Source: CALBPI01 sp038524795
Lineage (GTDB): Bacteria > Pseudomonadota > Gammaproteobacteria > Steroidobacterales > Woeseiaceae
DNA: 64,000 bases
Direction: 5' to 3'
Assembly (NCBI GenBank): GCA_038524795.1
Contig: JBCBIJ010000001.1
Coordinates: forward strand, 443,900-507,899
Shown: positions 45,056-52,672 of the stretch, piece by piece
Layout: the number at the start of each line of letters is the position of its first letter
Position numbering within the stretch: position 1 is the first letter of the stretch
Translations under genes and position numbers: made by a program
Notes under the pieces: generated by a model
Databases searched by the model: none
Told to the model about the DNA's origin: nothing
What the model saw: the letters and a program-made list of their open reading frames with translations, nothing else

Positions 45056-45934
45056 CTAATCGCGCTCAGGCAGCTCGCGTTCGCCAGACTGAAGGCGCTT
45101 GTAGTAGATCCAGCTCGTCTCGTTGCGGCGGTCATCATCGAGCGGCGGCGGACCAACGTAGTCCGGGTAGTGGTTGTGGATCTCGGCCTTCATGGTGTCG
45201 GAAAGATCATCCCAGCTCTCGAGCTTGCGTCCCGAGGCATGCACGTAGAGCAACCCTTCGCGCCCGTTCATCTCCATCCAGGGCAGCCAGGTCGACATGC
45301 GCACCCAGCCGACGTGCGGCATCACCGTCGTCGTGTCGGGGTCGAGCAGTTCGCCAGCGTCACCGAAGAAGTTGAACATCTCGGTCGCGTGGTAGGTGCC
45401 GCCCACTTCCTTCTGGAACTCACCACCCAGCGGGTTGGTGTAGAACAGCGGTACCGTGTTGGTCTGACGGAACAGGCCACCTTCGATGACACCGCCCCAA
45501 CGTGCGGGCTGCCCGCCGCGACCGACTTCGTACTGCGCGAAGTTCACGGGGTCATTGGCGACATGCATGACCGTGTTGGTCTTGCCCGTCCAGGGGTTCT
45601 CCCAGGTTGTTAGCACTTCGTCCGTCTTGGGGTCCTTGTAGAGCATGATCTCGCGCGATACGAGCTTGTAGCCGGAGCCGCGCTCGGGATCCGAGACCGT
45701 GCTGCAGGCGCGGACATTCATGCCCTCGATGCGGAACAGAAGTTTGTCGCGCTCGCCCGCGCGGCGGACCCAGAGGTTGCCGTGCCAGGTGTAGGTGATG
45801 GCCTCGCCATCAATTGTCGAGCAGCCCACCTTGCGCGAGATCGTCATCGCATCTGCGGGGTCATTGGGGTCGAGCTCGGCCGTCGCGGGGACGGCGGCGA
45901 TAAGCAACAGGGCAAACGTTGTTAGTGATTTCAC
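45056..45934 (-). CDS. DUF1838-family exported protein
   Basis: The 292-residue protein starts with a Sec signal (KSLTTFALLLIAAVPATA). The rest resembles DUF1838: ADAMTISRKVGCSTIDGEAITYTWHGNLWVRR, TWENPWTGKTNTVMHVANDPVNF and MPHVGWVRMSTWLPWMEMNGREG. Function of the family is unknown; members often occur in catabolic clusters of marine and soil bacteria. The start is GTG, overlapping the LeuD-like stop (GTGA). It is the third gene of the LeuC-LeuD operon, so it should be produced together with the hydro-lyase although it acts outside the cytoplasm. Confidence 0.85.
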   Translation of the reverse strand: MKSLTTFALLLIAAVPATAELDPNDPADAMTISRKVGCSTIDGEAITYTWHGNLWVRRAGERDKLLFRIEGMNVRACSTVSDPERGSGYKLVSREIMLYKDPKTDEVLTTWENPWTGKTNTVMHVANDPVNFAQYEVGRGGQPARWGGVIEGGLFRQTNTVPLFYTNPLGGEFQKEVGGTYHATEMFNFFGDAGELLDPDTTTVMPHVGWVRMSTWLPWMEMNGREGLLYVHASGRKLESWDDLSDTMKAEIHNHYPDYVGPPPLDDDRRNETSWIYYKRLQSGERELPERD

Positions 45935-46557
45935 GGTGTGTCTCCAGTTTTTGGAACAGCCCAGGGAATGAGGGAATTGCGACGCGCGCGCGCCGCGGCG
46001 ATGGCCGCGTGTTCGGCCAGGGTCTGGTCGATGGCGTCGGCGCCGGCCATGAGATCGGCGCGGCGACGTGCGGGCACCTCGAAGTGCAGTAATTCGAGGC
46101 CCGGTGCCGCGAGCGTTCTGGCCCCAAGGTCAACAAGGAACGGTCCGTTGGCGGTTGCCGGGAGCAGTTGCGCCACAACGTCCGCGTCGAGCCGGAGCGG
46201 CAGAATCCCATTGCCCCAGCAATTGGACTCGAAGATGGCGCCGAACGACGGCGCTATGATGACGCGAATGCCATAGTCCGCCAGAGACCAGACCGCGTGC
46301 TCGCGCGACGAACCGCAACCGAAGTTGGCGCCGGCCACGAGCAGGCTGGCGTTATCGAACGGCGGCTGATTGAGGACAAAGTCGGGGTTCGGCGTCGAGT
46401 CATCGGGAGCCAGGTAACGCCAGTTGGCAAACAGTGACCGACCGAGACCGCGGCGCGACACGCGCGACATTTCGCGTGAGGGAATGATGGCGTCGGTATC
46501 GACGTTGTCGATGGGCAGCGGCGCTGCGGTGCCCTCGTGGCGAATAAAGGGCTCCAT
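45931..46557 (-). CDS. LeuD-like hydro-lyase, small subunit
   Basis: The 208-residue protein is the aconitase-superfamily small (swivel) subunit. NVDTDAIIPSREM near the N-terminus, SLFANWRYL, PNPDFVLNQP and ANFGCGSSREHAVWSLADYG are the LeuD landmarks. It must pair with the large subunit encoded directly upstream (one-base overlap of codons). There is no leuA or leuB nearby, and the operon continues with DUF1838, so a catabolic role, hydrating or isomerising an unsaturated dicarboxylic acid, is more likely than leucine synthesis (inference). Confidence 0.88.
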   Translation of the reverse strand: MEPFIRHEGTAAPLPIDNVDTDAIIPSREMSRVSRRGLGRSLFANWRYLAPDDSTPNPDFVLNQPPFDNASLLVAGANFGCGSSREHAVWSLADYGIRVIIAPSFGAIFESNCWGNGILPLRLDADVVAQLLPATANGPFLVDLGARTLAAPGLELLHFEVPARRRADLMAGADAIDQTLAEHAAIAAARARRNSLIPWAVPKTGDTP

Positions 46558-47933
46558 TACGCGGCCTCCGCGAGACCAAGGGCGCCACGTATCCGACCGC
46601 TGACCGCACTTGCGGCCACCGTTTGCGGGCTGGCCAGATGCGTGCGCACACCGGGGCCCTGCCGGCCCTGGAAGCTGCGGTTGGTGGTGGAGATCACGCG
46701 GCTGCCGGGCGCGAAGCCGTCACCGCCCGCATAGAAGCAGAGCCCGCAACCGGACTCGCGCCACTCGAAGCCGGCCGCCTCGAAGACCTCGTGCAGACCT
46801 TCGGCTTCGGCCGCACGCCGCACGCGGGTGGAGCCCGGAACCACTAGTGCGGTGATACCGGCGGGCACGCGCCGGCCACGCACAATCTCTGCGGCGGCGC
46901 GTAAATCGTCGAGGCGGGCGTTGGTACACGAACCGATGTAGGCGGCGTCGATGGGTAGGTCCGCGACAGGTTTGCCCCGTTCCAATCCCATGTAATCGAG
47001 CGCACGGGCATCGGCATCGTCGGGCACAGGCGCGCCCAATGGGAGCACCTGCGCCGGGCTCGTGCCCCAGGTGACCATAGGTGACAGTGCGTTGCAGTCG
47101 ATATCGATCCGCCGGTCGAACTCGGCATCGCCATCACTCGCCCAGTCCAGCCACCGCTGTTCCTGGGCGAGCGTCACGGTGGGCGCGAGATCACGGTCAC
47201 GCAGGTAATCGATAGTGGTGGCATCGACGCCCACGGCACCGCTGAAGGCCGAAAACTCGACGGCCATGTTGCAGAGCGTAAATCGTCCCGCCATTCCCAA
47301 AGCCTGCACGGCCGGTCCAGCGTATTCGAGGTGGTAGCCCGCGCCACCGCCCGCGCCATAGCGACCGATGAGCGTGAGCACGAGGTCCTTGGCGGTCACG
47401 CCGTCGGGAAGCCGCCCCGAGCACCAAACCTGCAATGTCTTGGGTACGCGCACGCGCAGCGTCTCGGTCGCAAGTACGTGCTCGCAGTCGCTCGTGCCCA
47501 GCCCCCAGGCCAGCATGCCCAGTGCGCCAAGTGTGCAGGTGTGCGAGTCAGGACAGACCATGGTGAGCCCGGGCAACGCGATACCCTGCTCGGCCGCAAC
47601 GAGATGGCTGATGCCCTGGTCGGGATCGTCGATGTCGAACAGCCGGATGCCCGCGTTGCGTGCCGCCTCGCGCATTGCCTGGACAAAGGCCGCGCTGTTG
47701 GGCACCGAGGAGGCGTCGCCTCGACCCGGCGTTGTCGACACGATGTGATCCATGACAGCAAACACCTGACCAGGCGCCGCGAGCGCTCGATCGCGCTCGG
47801 CCAGCGCCTGCAGCGCCAAGCTGCCCGTGCGCTCGTGCAGCATCACGCGGTCGACCAGGACGAGCGCCGTACCGTCATAAAAACGGCGTACTTGGTGCGC
47901 CGCGAGCAGCTTGTCGAACAGGGTTCGAGCCAT
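46557..47933 (-). CDS. LeuC-like hydro-lyase, large subunit
   Basis: The 458-residue protein binds the [4Fe-4S] cluster of aconitase-type hydro-lyases. Landmarks are MDHIVSTTPGR, VCPDSHTCTLGALGMLAWGLGTSD, YIGSCTNARLDDLRAAAEIV (first cluster Cys) and the pair in SGCGLCF. Biosynthetic LeuC usually has GCSMC at the last position, so the GCGLC form hints at a different substrate. Possible substrates by family are citraconate/citramalate or dimethylmaleate-like acids. It starts the operon behind the palindromic operator at 47976. Confidence 0.9.
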   Translation of the reverse strand: MARTLFDKLLAAHQVRRFYDGTALVLVDRVMLHERTGSLALQALAERDRALAAPGQVFAVMDHIVSTTPGRGDASSVPNSAAFVQAMREAARNAGIRLFDIDDPDQGISHLVAAEQGIALPGLTMVCPDSHTCTLGALGMLAWGLGTSDCEHVLATETLRVRVPKTLQVWCSGRLPDGVTAKDLVLTLIGRYGAGGGAGYHLEYAGPAVQALGMAGRFTLCNMAVEFSAFSGAVGVDATTIDYLRDRDLAPTVTLAQEQRWLDWASDGDAEFDRRIDIDCNALSPMVTWGTSPAQVLPLGAPVPDDADARALDYMGLERGKPVADLPIDAAYIGSCTNARLDDLRAAAEIVRGRRVPAGITALVVPGSTRVRRAAEAEGLHEVFEAAGFEWRESGCGLCFYAGGDGFAPGSRVISTTNRSFQGRQGPGVRTHLASPQTVAASAVSGRIRGALGLAEAA

Positions 47934-47966
47934 GGAAACAGGTCGTGCGGGGTGTCACACGAATAT

Positions 47967-47989
47967 GTTATAAGTCTATAACATTATAG
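47967..47989. promoter_or_regulatory. Palindromic operator between LeuC-like and DUF3598-like genes
   Basis: CTATAA-CA-TTATAG (47976-47989) is a perfect 14-bp palindrome around CA. A further half-site GTTATAAG lies at 47967-47974. The region separates divergent genes (47933 on the minus strand, 48009 on the plus strand), so one protein could control both. It shares the core with the sites at 28596, 39281 and 26075. Confidence 0.65.
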
Positions 47990-48008
47990 CAGCAACGGAG
48001 AGGCGTCG

Positions 48009-48521
48009 ATGACGGCGACACTGAAAGCGCAACTGCCCATCCTTGCCCGGCACGAGGGCGTCTGGGACGGCTATTACCGGCAGTACGACGCCAATGGCGA
48101 AAAGACCGACGAGCACCGCTCGCGACTGCTGTGCCGCTTCCCCGATGACGACACCTACCACCAGACCAATTACTACTACTGGGCCGACGGCCGTCACGAA
48201 ACGCGCGACTTTCCGACTCGGGTTGAAGATGGGCGCCTGATCTTCTTCACGGACATCGACGGCTGGGCTGCCGACGAGCCGCTCGACACCGAGCAGCGCA
48301 CCGTATTGCTCAACTGGCGCCGTCGCGACGACCCATCGCTCTACCTCTACGAGATGATCCAGATCTCAGACTGCGGCACCGCGCGCGCACGCACCTGGCA
48401 CTGGTTCCGCAACGACCGCCTGTTCCAGCGTACGCTCGTCGACGAACGCCGAGTCTCCGAGGACTGGCGTGCGTTCGACGGCAGGTCGTTCAGTTACGAC
48501 GAGATCGCGCAAGTGGCTTGA
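48009..48521 (+). CDS. DUF3598-like (lipocalin-like) protein
   Basis: The 170-residue cytosolic protein begins LPILARHEGVWDGYYRQYDANGEKTDEHRS and is rich in alternating strands with aromatic residues (YHQTNYYYWADGRHETRDFP, TARARTWHWFRNDRLFQRTLVDERR), a pattern of calycin/lipocalin-like DUF3598 proteins that can bind small hydrophobic ligands. GGAGAGGC precedes the start. Single gene followed by a bidirectional terminator. Shared promoter region with the LeuCD operon suggests the same catabolic context. Enzymatic activity unknown. Confidence 0.78.
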   Translation: MTATLKAQLPILARHEGVWDGYYRQYDANGEKTDEHRSRLLCRFPDDDTYHQTNYYYWADGRHETRDFPTRVEDGRLIFFTDIDGWAADEPLDTEQRTVLLNWRRRDDPSLYLYEMIQISDCGTARARTWHWFRNDRLFQRTLVDERRVSEDWRAFDGRSFSYDEIAQVA

Positions 48522-48537
48522 ACGCGCCAGCGCAAAG

Positions 48538-48569
48538 CAAAAAAAACGGGGCCCGAAGGCCCCGTTTTT
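48538..48569. terminator. Bidirectional intrinsic terminator
   Basis: ACGGGGCC (48546-48553) and GGCCCCGT (48558-48565) pair around CGAA. An A-run precedes and a T-run follows the stem, so it can end both the DUF3598-like transcript (plus) and the convergent lipoprotein transcript (minus). Confidence 0.9.
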
Positions 48570-48598
48570 CGTGCCGCACAAGGCGGTACCTGGTGCGA

Positions 48599-50359
48599 TT
48601 ACTTCAGCGTAATCGTCGTCGGCAGCTCGAAGCCGTTCGGCGTGATGCGGATGTGCACCGTCTCGCGATCGAACACCTTGCCATACGCGTCCTGGATGGC
48701 CTGGTTGCTTTCCAGCGAGGCTTCAGCCAAACGCGCTGCCGCAGCGCCTTCTTCGCTGTCAGCGTCGGCGGCATCCGCCATGATGTCGTCGATGGCGCTC
48801 TGCTGAATGTCCGAAATGAAACCCATGTAGGCAGCCATGTCGACCGACATGGCCATCACGGCGGGCTCACCATCAGAGCTTGCAGCGACCATGGCCTTCG
48901 CTCGGCCTTCACTGTCAGAGCCACCCGTCGAGAACGACAGCAGGTTGTCGGACATCGCAGCAAAGACTGAGGCCGGGTAGCCCTGCAGCATCTCCTGCGG
49001 GATTTCGACCGGCTCACCGTCAGGTGCGATTTCAACCATCGCCAGCGGCGGCAGGAACATCTGGCCCATCTGCAGCAACGCGCTCACGTTGTCGAACGCG
49101 AGCAGTACCGAGAGGTCGAGGTTCTCGGGCATGCCCGGGTTCTCGAAGTCGATACCGTCGATGTTGTTGATGTCGAACACGAGGCCCTTGAAGTTGTAGG
49201 CGATGGGCGGCAGTGGCTGCGACAGCGCTTCCTGTGCCTGCATGGCGCCCATATTGAGCGTGCCCAGCTCTTCGCACTCGAAAGGTGCCGCCATGATTTT
49301 CTCAACCTGCGCCTCTACGAAGCTGCGCAGCTCCTTGAGGTCCATGGCGATCGCGAACTTCATCATGCCCGTGCCCGGGTCGTTGAGACCGGGTACGTTG
49401 GTGGCGATGGGCTGCATCGCCTGCGCGAGGTCGCTGCGCAGTTCCATAACCGGCAGCATCTCAAACACCTCGGTGTCGAGACGCTGATAGCCCAGCGTCA
49501 GACGCGGTGCGATCTGTGTCAGGCCGCGAATTTCCGCGCGGCACGCGTCGGTCAGCTCCGGCAGCTCGGCACCCGTGGCTTCGAGCAGCTGGGCGTCGAG
49601 GCCCGTGGGGCCATCAAGGAATACGCCCGCGATGGCTTCGAGGTCGATGTAACCCAGACCCTGCGCCACGTAGCTGTACTTGTCGGCCAGTGCCGTCAGA
49701 GCGCCGCCTGCAGCGATCGACTGACTGGGCTTCGTGGCACCCACGAGCTCACCCAGCGCGTCGTCGTCGAGACTTGCGGGCGCCAGCGCCATGACGACCA
49801 TGCCGTCCTGAACGCCAACGAGGATCGACAGCGCGTCACCGAACGTGATGACGTCAAACGCGTCGTCGCCCAGTGTTTTCTGGACGCGTTCCTTACCGAT
49901 CTCTTCGGCGATCGCGGCAAGCTCCGATTCGAACTGCGCTTCGTCGGTCAGTGTAATGCGCGCGACTGGCAGCAGGCCGTTGCCGTAAAACACGGCCGTA
50001 TCCTCGCGGCTGAAGCCGAAGGTCTCGGCGATCTCGGGCGTCATGCGCTTGGCGAGCGCGTCGATGACGGTAGCCGCGTCTTCGCTCTCGCCTTCGCTGG
50101 CCATAGCGATGCCCTCTCGGGCAACATCGAGCTGCGCCTTGAACGCGGGCATGACGGCGTCAATAAGCGTCTCGAGCTTATCAGCGACATCGTCAGGCGA
50201 AGGCGCCAGTGCGCCGTACACGTAAGGTGAGTCAGCCGGCACGTACTCGAGCAACAGCGAATCCGCCGCCTTCTCGACCGATGCGGCCTCGTCCTTGCCG
50301 CCGCACGCAGACAGCGACAGCATGACCGCAAGCGCGGTCAATCCCAAAAATCTCTTCAC
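48599..50359 (-). CDS. Large hypothetical lipoprotein
   Basis: The 586-residue protein starts at GTG 50359 after GGGGACCACC. It has a lipoprotein signal (KRFLGLTALAVMLSLSAC) followed by GGKDEA. The rest is acidic, Ala/Leu-rich and without recognised motifs. There is a DUF3352-like flavour: VPADSPYVYGALAPSPDDV at the start and repeated weak modules of the form FGDALSILVGVQDGMVVMALAPAS and NLLSFSTGGSDSEG. Likely attached to a membrane in the periplasm. It is a single gene between a terminator and the GntR gene; function unknown. Confidence 0.82.
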   Translation of the reverse strand: MKRFLGLTALAVMLSLSACGGKDEAASVEKAADSLLLEYVPADSPYVYGALAPSPDDVADKLETLIDAVMPAFKAQLDVAREGIAMASEGESEDAATVIDALAKRMTPEIAETFGFSREDTAVFYGNGLLPVARITLTDEAQFESELAAIAEEIGKERVQKTLGDDAFDVITFGDALSILVGVQDGMVVMALAPASLDDDALGELVGATKPSQSIAAGGALTALADKYSYVAQGLGYIDLEAIAGVFLDGPTGLDAQLLEATGAELPELTDACRAEIRGLTQIAPRLTLGYQRLDTEVFEMLPVMELRSDLAQAMQPIATNVPGLNDPGTGMMKFAIAMDLKELRSFVEAQVEKIMAAPFECEELGTLNMGAMQAQEALSQPLPPIAYNFKGLVFDINNIDGIDFENPGMPENLDLSVLLAFDNVSALLQMGQMFLPPLAMVEIAPDGEPVEIPQEMLQGYPASVFAAMSDNLLSFSTGGSDSEGRAKAMVAASSDGEPAVMAMSVDMAAYMGFISDIQQSAIDDIMADAADADSEEGAAAARLAEASLESNQAIQDAYGKVFDRETVHIRITPNGFELPTTITLK

Positions 50360-50448
50360 GGTGGTCCCCGGGGTTGGTGTCTCCAACCGACAAGAATGCC
50401 GGAATCCCCCGGCGAATCAAGCAAACAGGTCGCGCTTCTGCGCCGTGG

Positions 50449-51204
50449 CTACAGCACGGTCTCCATGTGGTAGCGGAACAGATCGGGGTTGTAGAGCGCG
50501 ATGAGCTGGTCGACGAGCTGGCCGGCACCGTCGTAGCTGAAGCGGTTGAGACGCAGCATCGGTTTGCCGCTGCGGATGTTGAGCGCTTCGGCGACTTCGG
50601 GTGACGCGCCCACGGCCGACAAGCTCTGCTCTACACGCGCGATTTCGATGTCGTACATGCGGAAGAGCTCGAGCCGGGAGTGCTTCTCGAGCTTGCGTTT
50701 GGTCAGCGTGCGATCAAAACCGCGCGACCAGCTTTGGTAGTGGCCGAACGGCACACCCTCCTTGCTGCGCACACGCTGGGTGTAGCAAAGCCGCGTCTTA
50801 TCGTCGGTGGAGAACAGCTCGCGCACGGGCGCGCCGGGAACGCGAAACGCCATTTCGAGTACGGTGACCGTGGTGTCCCGACCCATGTGGTCAAGGCTCG
50901 ACATGAGATCGTCAAGCGGTGCGTGAATGGTGTCGGGTTGGTAGCGGTGCTCAACGAAGGTGCCTTTGCCGCGGTGGCGCACAACCATGCGCTTGAGTGC
51001 GAGCTCGTCGAGCGCACGGCGCGCTGTGATGCGTGACACATCAAAAGTCGCGGCCAAGGCTTTTTCCGACGGGATCTTGGTGCCGTTCGGCAGCCGACCA
51101 TCGGCGATGGAGTCGTGCAGGATGTTGTACACCTGGAAGTACAGCGGCGTTGGCGACGAGGGGTCCACCGATCGTGTGCCGAGTTTTTCCAGGATGTCAT
51201 TCAT
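50449..51204 (-). CDS. GntR-family regulator of the HutC type (UTRA domain)
   Basis: The 251-residue protein has an N-terminal winged helix (about 18-85: PLYFQVYNILHDSIADGRLPNGTKIPSEKALAATFDVSRITARRALDEL) and a UTRA ligand-binding domain (about 100-245, with DDKTRLCYTQRVRSKEGVPFGHYQSW and QLVDQLIALYNPDLFRYHME). HutC-type regulators are usually repressors relieved by a catabolic metabolite. It is the third gene of the small-protein / cupin operon, 50 bases after the cupin gene, and probably controls that operon through the inverted repeat at 52607 (inference). Whether it also reads the CTATAA palindromes is open. Confidence 0.9.
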   Translation of the reverse strand: MNDILEKLGTRSVDPSSPTPLYFQVYNILHDSIADGRLPNGTKIPSEKALAATFDVSRITARRALDELALKRMVVRHRGKGTFVEHRYQPDTIHAPLDDLMSSLDHMGRDTTVTVLEMAFRVPGAPVRELFSTDDKTRLCYTQRVRSKEGVPFGHYQSWSRGFDRTLTKRKLEKHSRLELFRMYDIEIARVEQSLSAVGASPEVAEALNIRSGKPMLRLNRFSYDGAGQLVDQLIALYNPDLFRYHMETVL

Positions 51205-51254
51205 GCAGATTCTCGAGGCAGCCGGCGTCGCCCGGCGCGCTCGCGCGGCGGACG

Positions 51255-52286
51255 TCAGTCGTCGTGGTGGTGATGATGGCCGCTGCGGTCTGCTTCCAGG
51301 AAGCGCATGACCTGTTGCGCGAGCATCTGCACCTGCGGGTCGTCAGCATAGTCTACGTGTTCGAAGTCGGTGGGCGCCACGTCCGTGGGGGCCACCTCCG
51401 TGGGGGCCACGGCCGCGGCCTGCCCGACAGGGCCATGCGGGTGATTGTGGCCGCCATGCGCCGCGACCCACTTGAACAGCTGCGGACGTTGCCGGTAGAG
51501 CATCGACGCGGCGCGGTGCAGGTTTTCGCTCGGGTTGGTCCAGGGATTGAAGTGGAAATAGTTGTGCAGCTTGGAGTCCGTACGCCCAAGCGCGATGCAA
51601 CCGAGCTTGCTTCTGAATGAGCCGTGGTTGATATAAGGCGGCCGCCAGAAGTAGCCCCCGGTGGGCAAGTCGCCGAACTGCATCATCCAGCTTGTACCCC
51701 AGATGTGGTAGCTCTCCTCGCCGCAGTCGTGATAGCTGATGTTGTCCTGCATGAATTCGGGCGTCATGCAGTAAAGAAACGTCATCGCCTCCGTCAGGGG
51801 GTCGTAGCGCAGCAGCTTGATCATGCAGCCCGTCGCGACCGACGGTGACACGATGGACCCGCCACTCCAGGGCGCATCCTTATAGGTATTCAACGAGACG
51901 TAGCCGGCCTTGAGCGTCAGTTCGTGGTGCTCGTCGGATTCCTGCCAATGCGGTTCGGCGTCGTTAAAGAATACGAGCGTTTCGCAGCCTTCTTCGCTCG
52001 TGATCGCGGGCAGGGCCATGCCAGCCGGTACGAACAGGTAATGACCTTCGCCGATCACCCGGTCGCCCAGTTGCATCGTGCCGCCCAGCACGAACAGCTC
52101 CATGTCTGAGTACGACATCCCGGGCTTGCGTGAATAGTCCGCGTTAAAGCGCACCTTGAGACTGCAGGCGCCCGTCTCCGGGTCGAGAGACAGTGTTTTG
52201 AAATCGCTACCCGTGAAGCCGGGCAGCCCGAAGGCCTTGTAGTCCTCATTGAGTTCGACGTAAGGCTCGATATGCGGTCGCGTCAT
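51255..52286 (-). CDS. Cupin-like protein with His-rich C-terminus
   Basis: The 343-residue protein has two cupin-like halves: DMELFVLGGTMQLGDRVIGEGHYLFVPAGMALPAI (about 60-95) and a second about 175-260 (DCGEESYHIWGTSWMMQFGDLPTGGYFWRPPYINHGSF). Candidate metal ligands exist in the second half (Glu, His). The C-terminus has HGGHNHPHGP, three similar PTEVAP/PTDVAP repeats and a run of five His, probably a metal-binding tail. Cupins include dioxygenases and isomerases of aromatic degradation; no reaction can be assigned. GGGGGG before the start; ten bases after the small upstream gene. Confidence 0.75.
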   Translation of the reverse strand: MTRPHIEPYVELNEDYKAFGLPGFTGSDFKTLSLDPETGACSLKVRFNADYSRKPGMSYSDMELFVLGGTMQLGDRVIGEGHYLFVPAGMALPAITSEEGCETLVFFNDAEPHWQESDEHHELTLKAGYVSLNTYKDAPWSGGSIVSPSVATGCMIKLLRYDPLTEAMTFLYCMTPEFMQDNISYHDCGEESYHIWGTSWMMQFGDLPTGGYFWRPPYINHGSFRSKLGCIALGRTDSKLHNYFHFNPWTNPSENLHRAASMLYRQRPQLFKWVAAHGGHNHPHGPVGQAAAVAPTEVAPTDVAPTDFEHVDYADDPQVQMLAQQVMRFLEADRSGHHHHHDD

Positions 52287-52296
52287 GATCCCCCCC

Positions 52297-52569
52297 TTAC
52301 CAGACGACTTTCATCGCGTCGTCGCGATCGGGGCGCTTGGGCAATTCGTCTTCACTGATCACGCGGCGCTGATCACCCGTGACATTGAAGCCGCGTGTGC
52401 TCACGATCTCGAGGAACTCCGCGTACCACTGTTCCCGGTCGGGTGTGAGCGCCTCCTGCTCCGCGACAATGCCCACGTAGCGGCGCTCCTGCGCATCGGT
52501 TTCCTGTTCGAGCCACTCGCGCGCTGCAGCGCTCATTGGCGGCTTCTTGTGCTGTACACGATCGCCCAT
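52297..52569 (-). CDS. Small hypothetical protein, first gene of the cupin-GntR operon
   Basis: The 90-residue soluble, highly charged protein starts at ATG 52569, seven bases after GGGGGAG. It contains PPMSAAAREWLEQETDAQERRYVGIVAEQEAL and YAEFLEIVSTRGFNV and ends DDAMKVVW. Size and position recall small subunits or accessory proteins that accompany dioxygenases, but I do not recognise a family. Only ten bases separate it from the cupin gene, so they are co-translated from one message. Confidence 0.7.
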   Translation of the reverse strand: MGDRVQHKKPPMSAAAREWLEQETDAQERRYVGIVAEQEALTPDREQWYAEFLEIVSTRGFNVTGDQRRVISEDELPKRPDRDDAMKVVW

Positions 52570-52606
52570 AGCCACACTCCCCCAGTGTTCAACGCCGCGA
52601 CGAAGG

Positions 52607-52626
52607 TTGTCCTAAGGATAGGACAA
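52607..52626. promoter_or_regulatory. Operator-like inverted repeat upstream of the cupin-GntR operon
   Basis: TTGTCCTA (52607-52614) and TAGGACAA (52619-52626) form a perfect 8-bp inverted repeat around AGGA, followed by a partial third copy TAGGACA. It lies about 40 bases upstream of the small protein start, typical for a repressor site; the GntR regulator of the operon is the obvious candidate. One arm (TTGTCCTA) recurs at 39270. Confidence 0.6.
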
Positions 52627-52672
52627 TAGGACATCTGCCGGCAAGCAGCCGACCTGGTTGACTCGGGCAGGC

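Noticed and set aside
45931..47933. Leucine biosynthesis leuCD
   Set aside because: No leuA or leuB nearby, GCGLC instead of GCSMC in the large subunit, and an operon with DUF1838 behind a catabolic operator make a paralogue more likely, though not proven.
50449..51204. GntR gene as the proven regulator of the CTATAA palindromes
   Set aside because: No palindrome of that type is in front of its own operon, which has a different repeat; assignment would be a guess.
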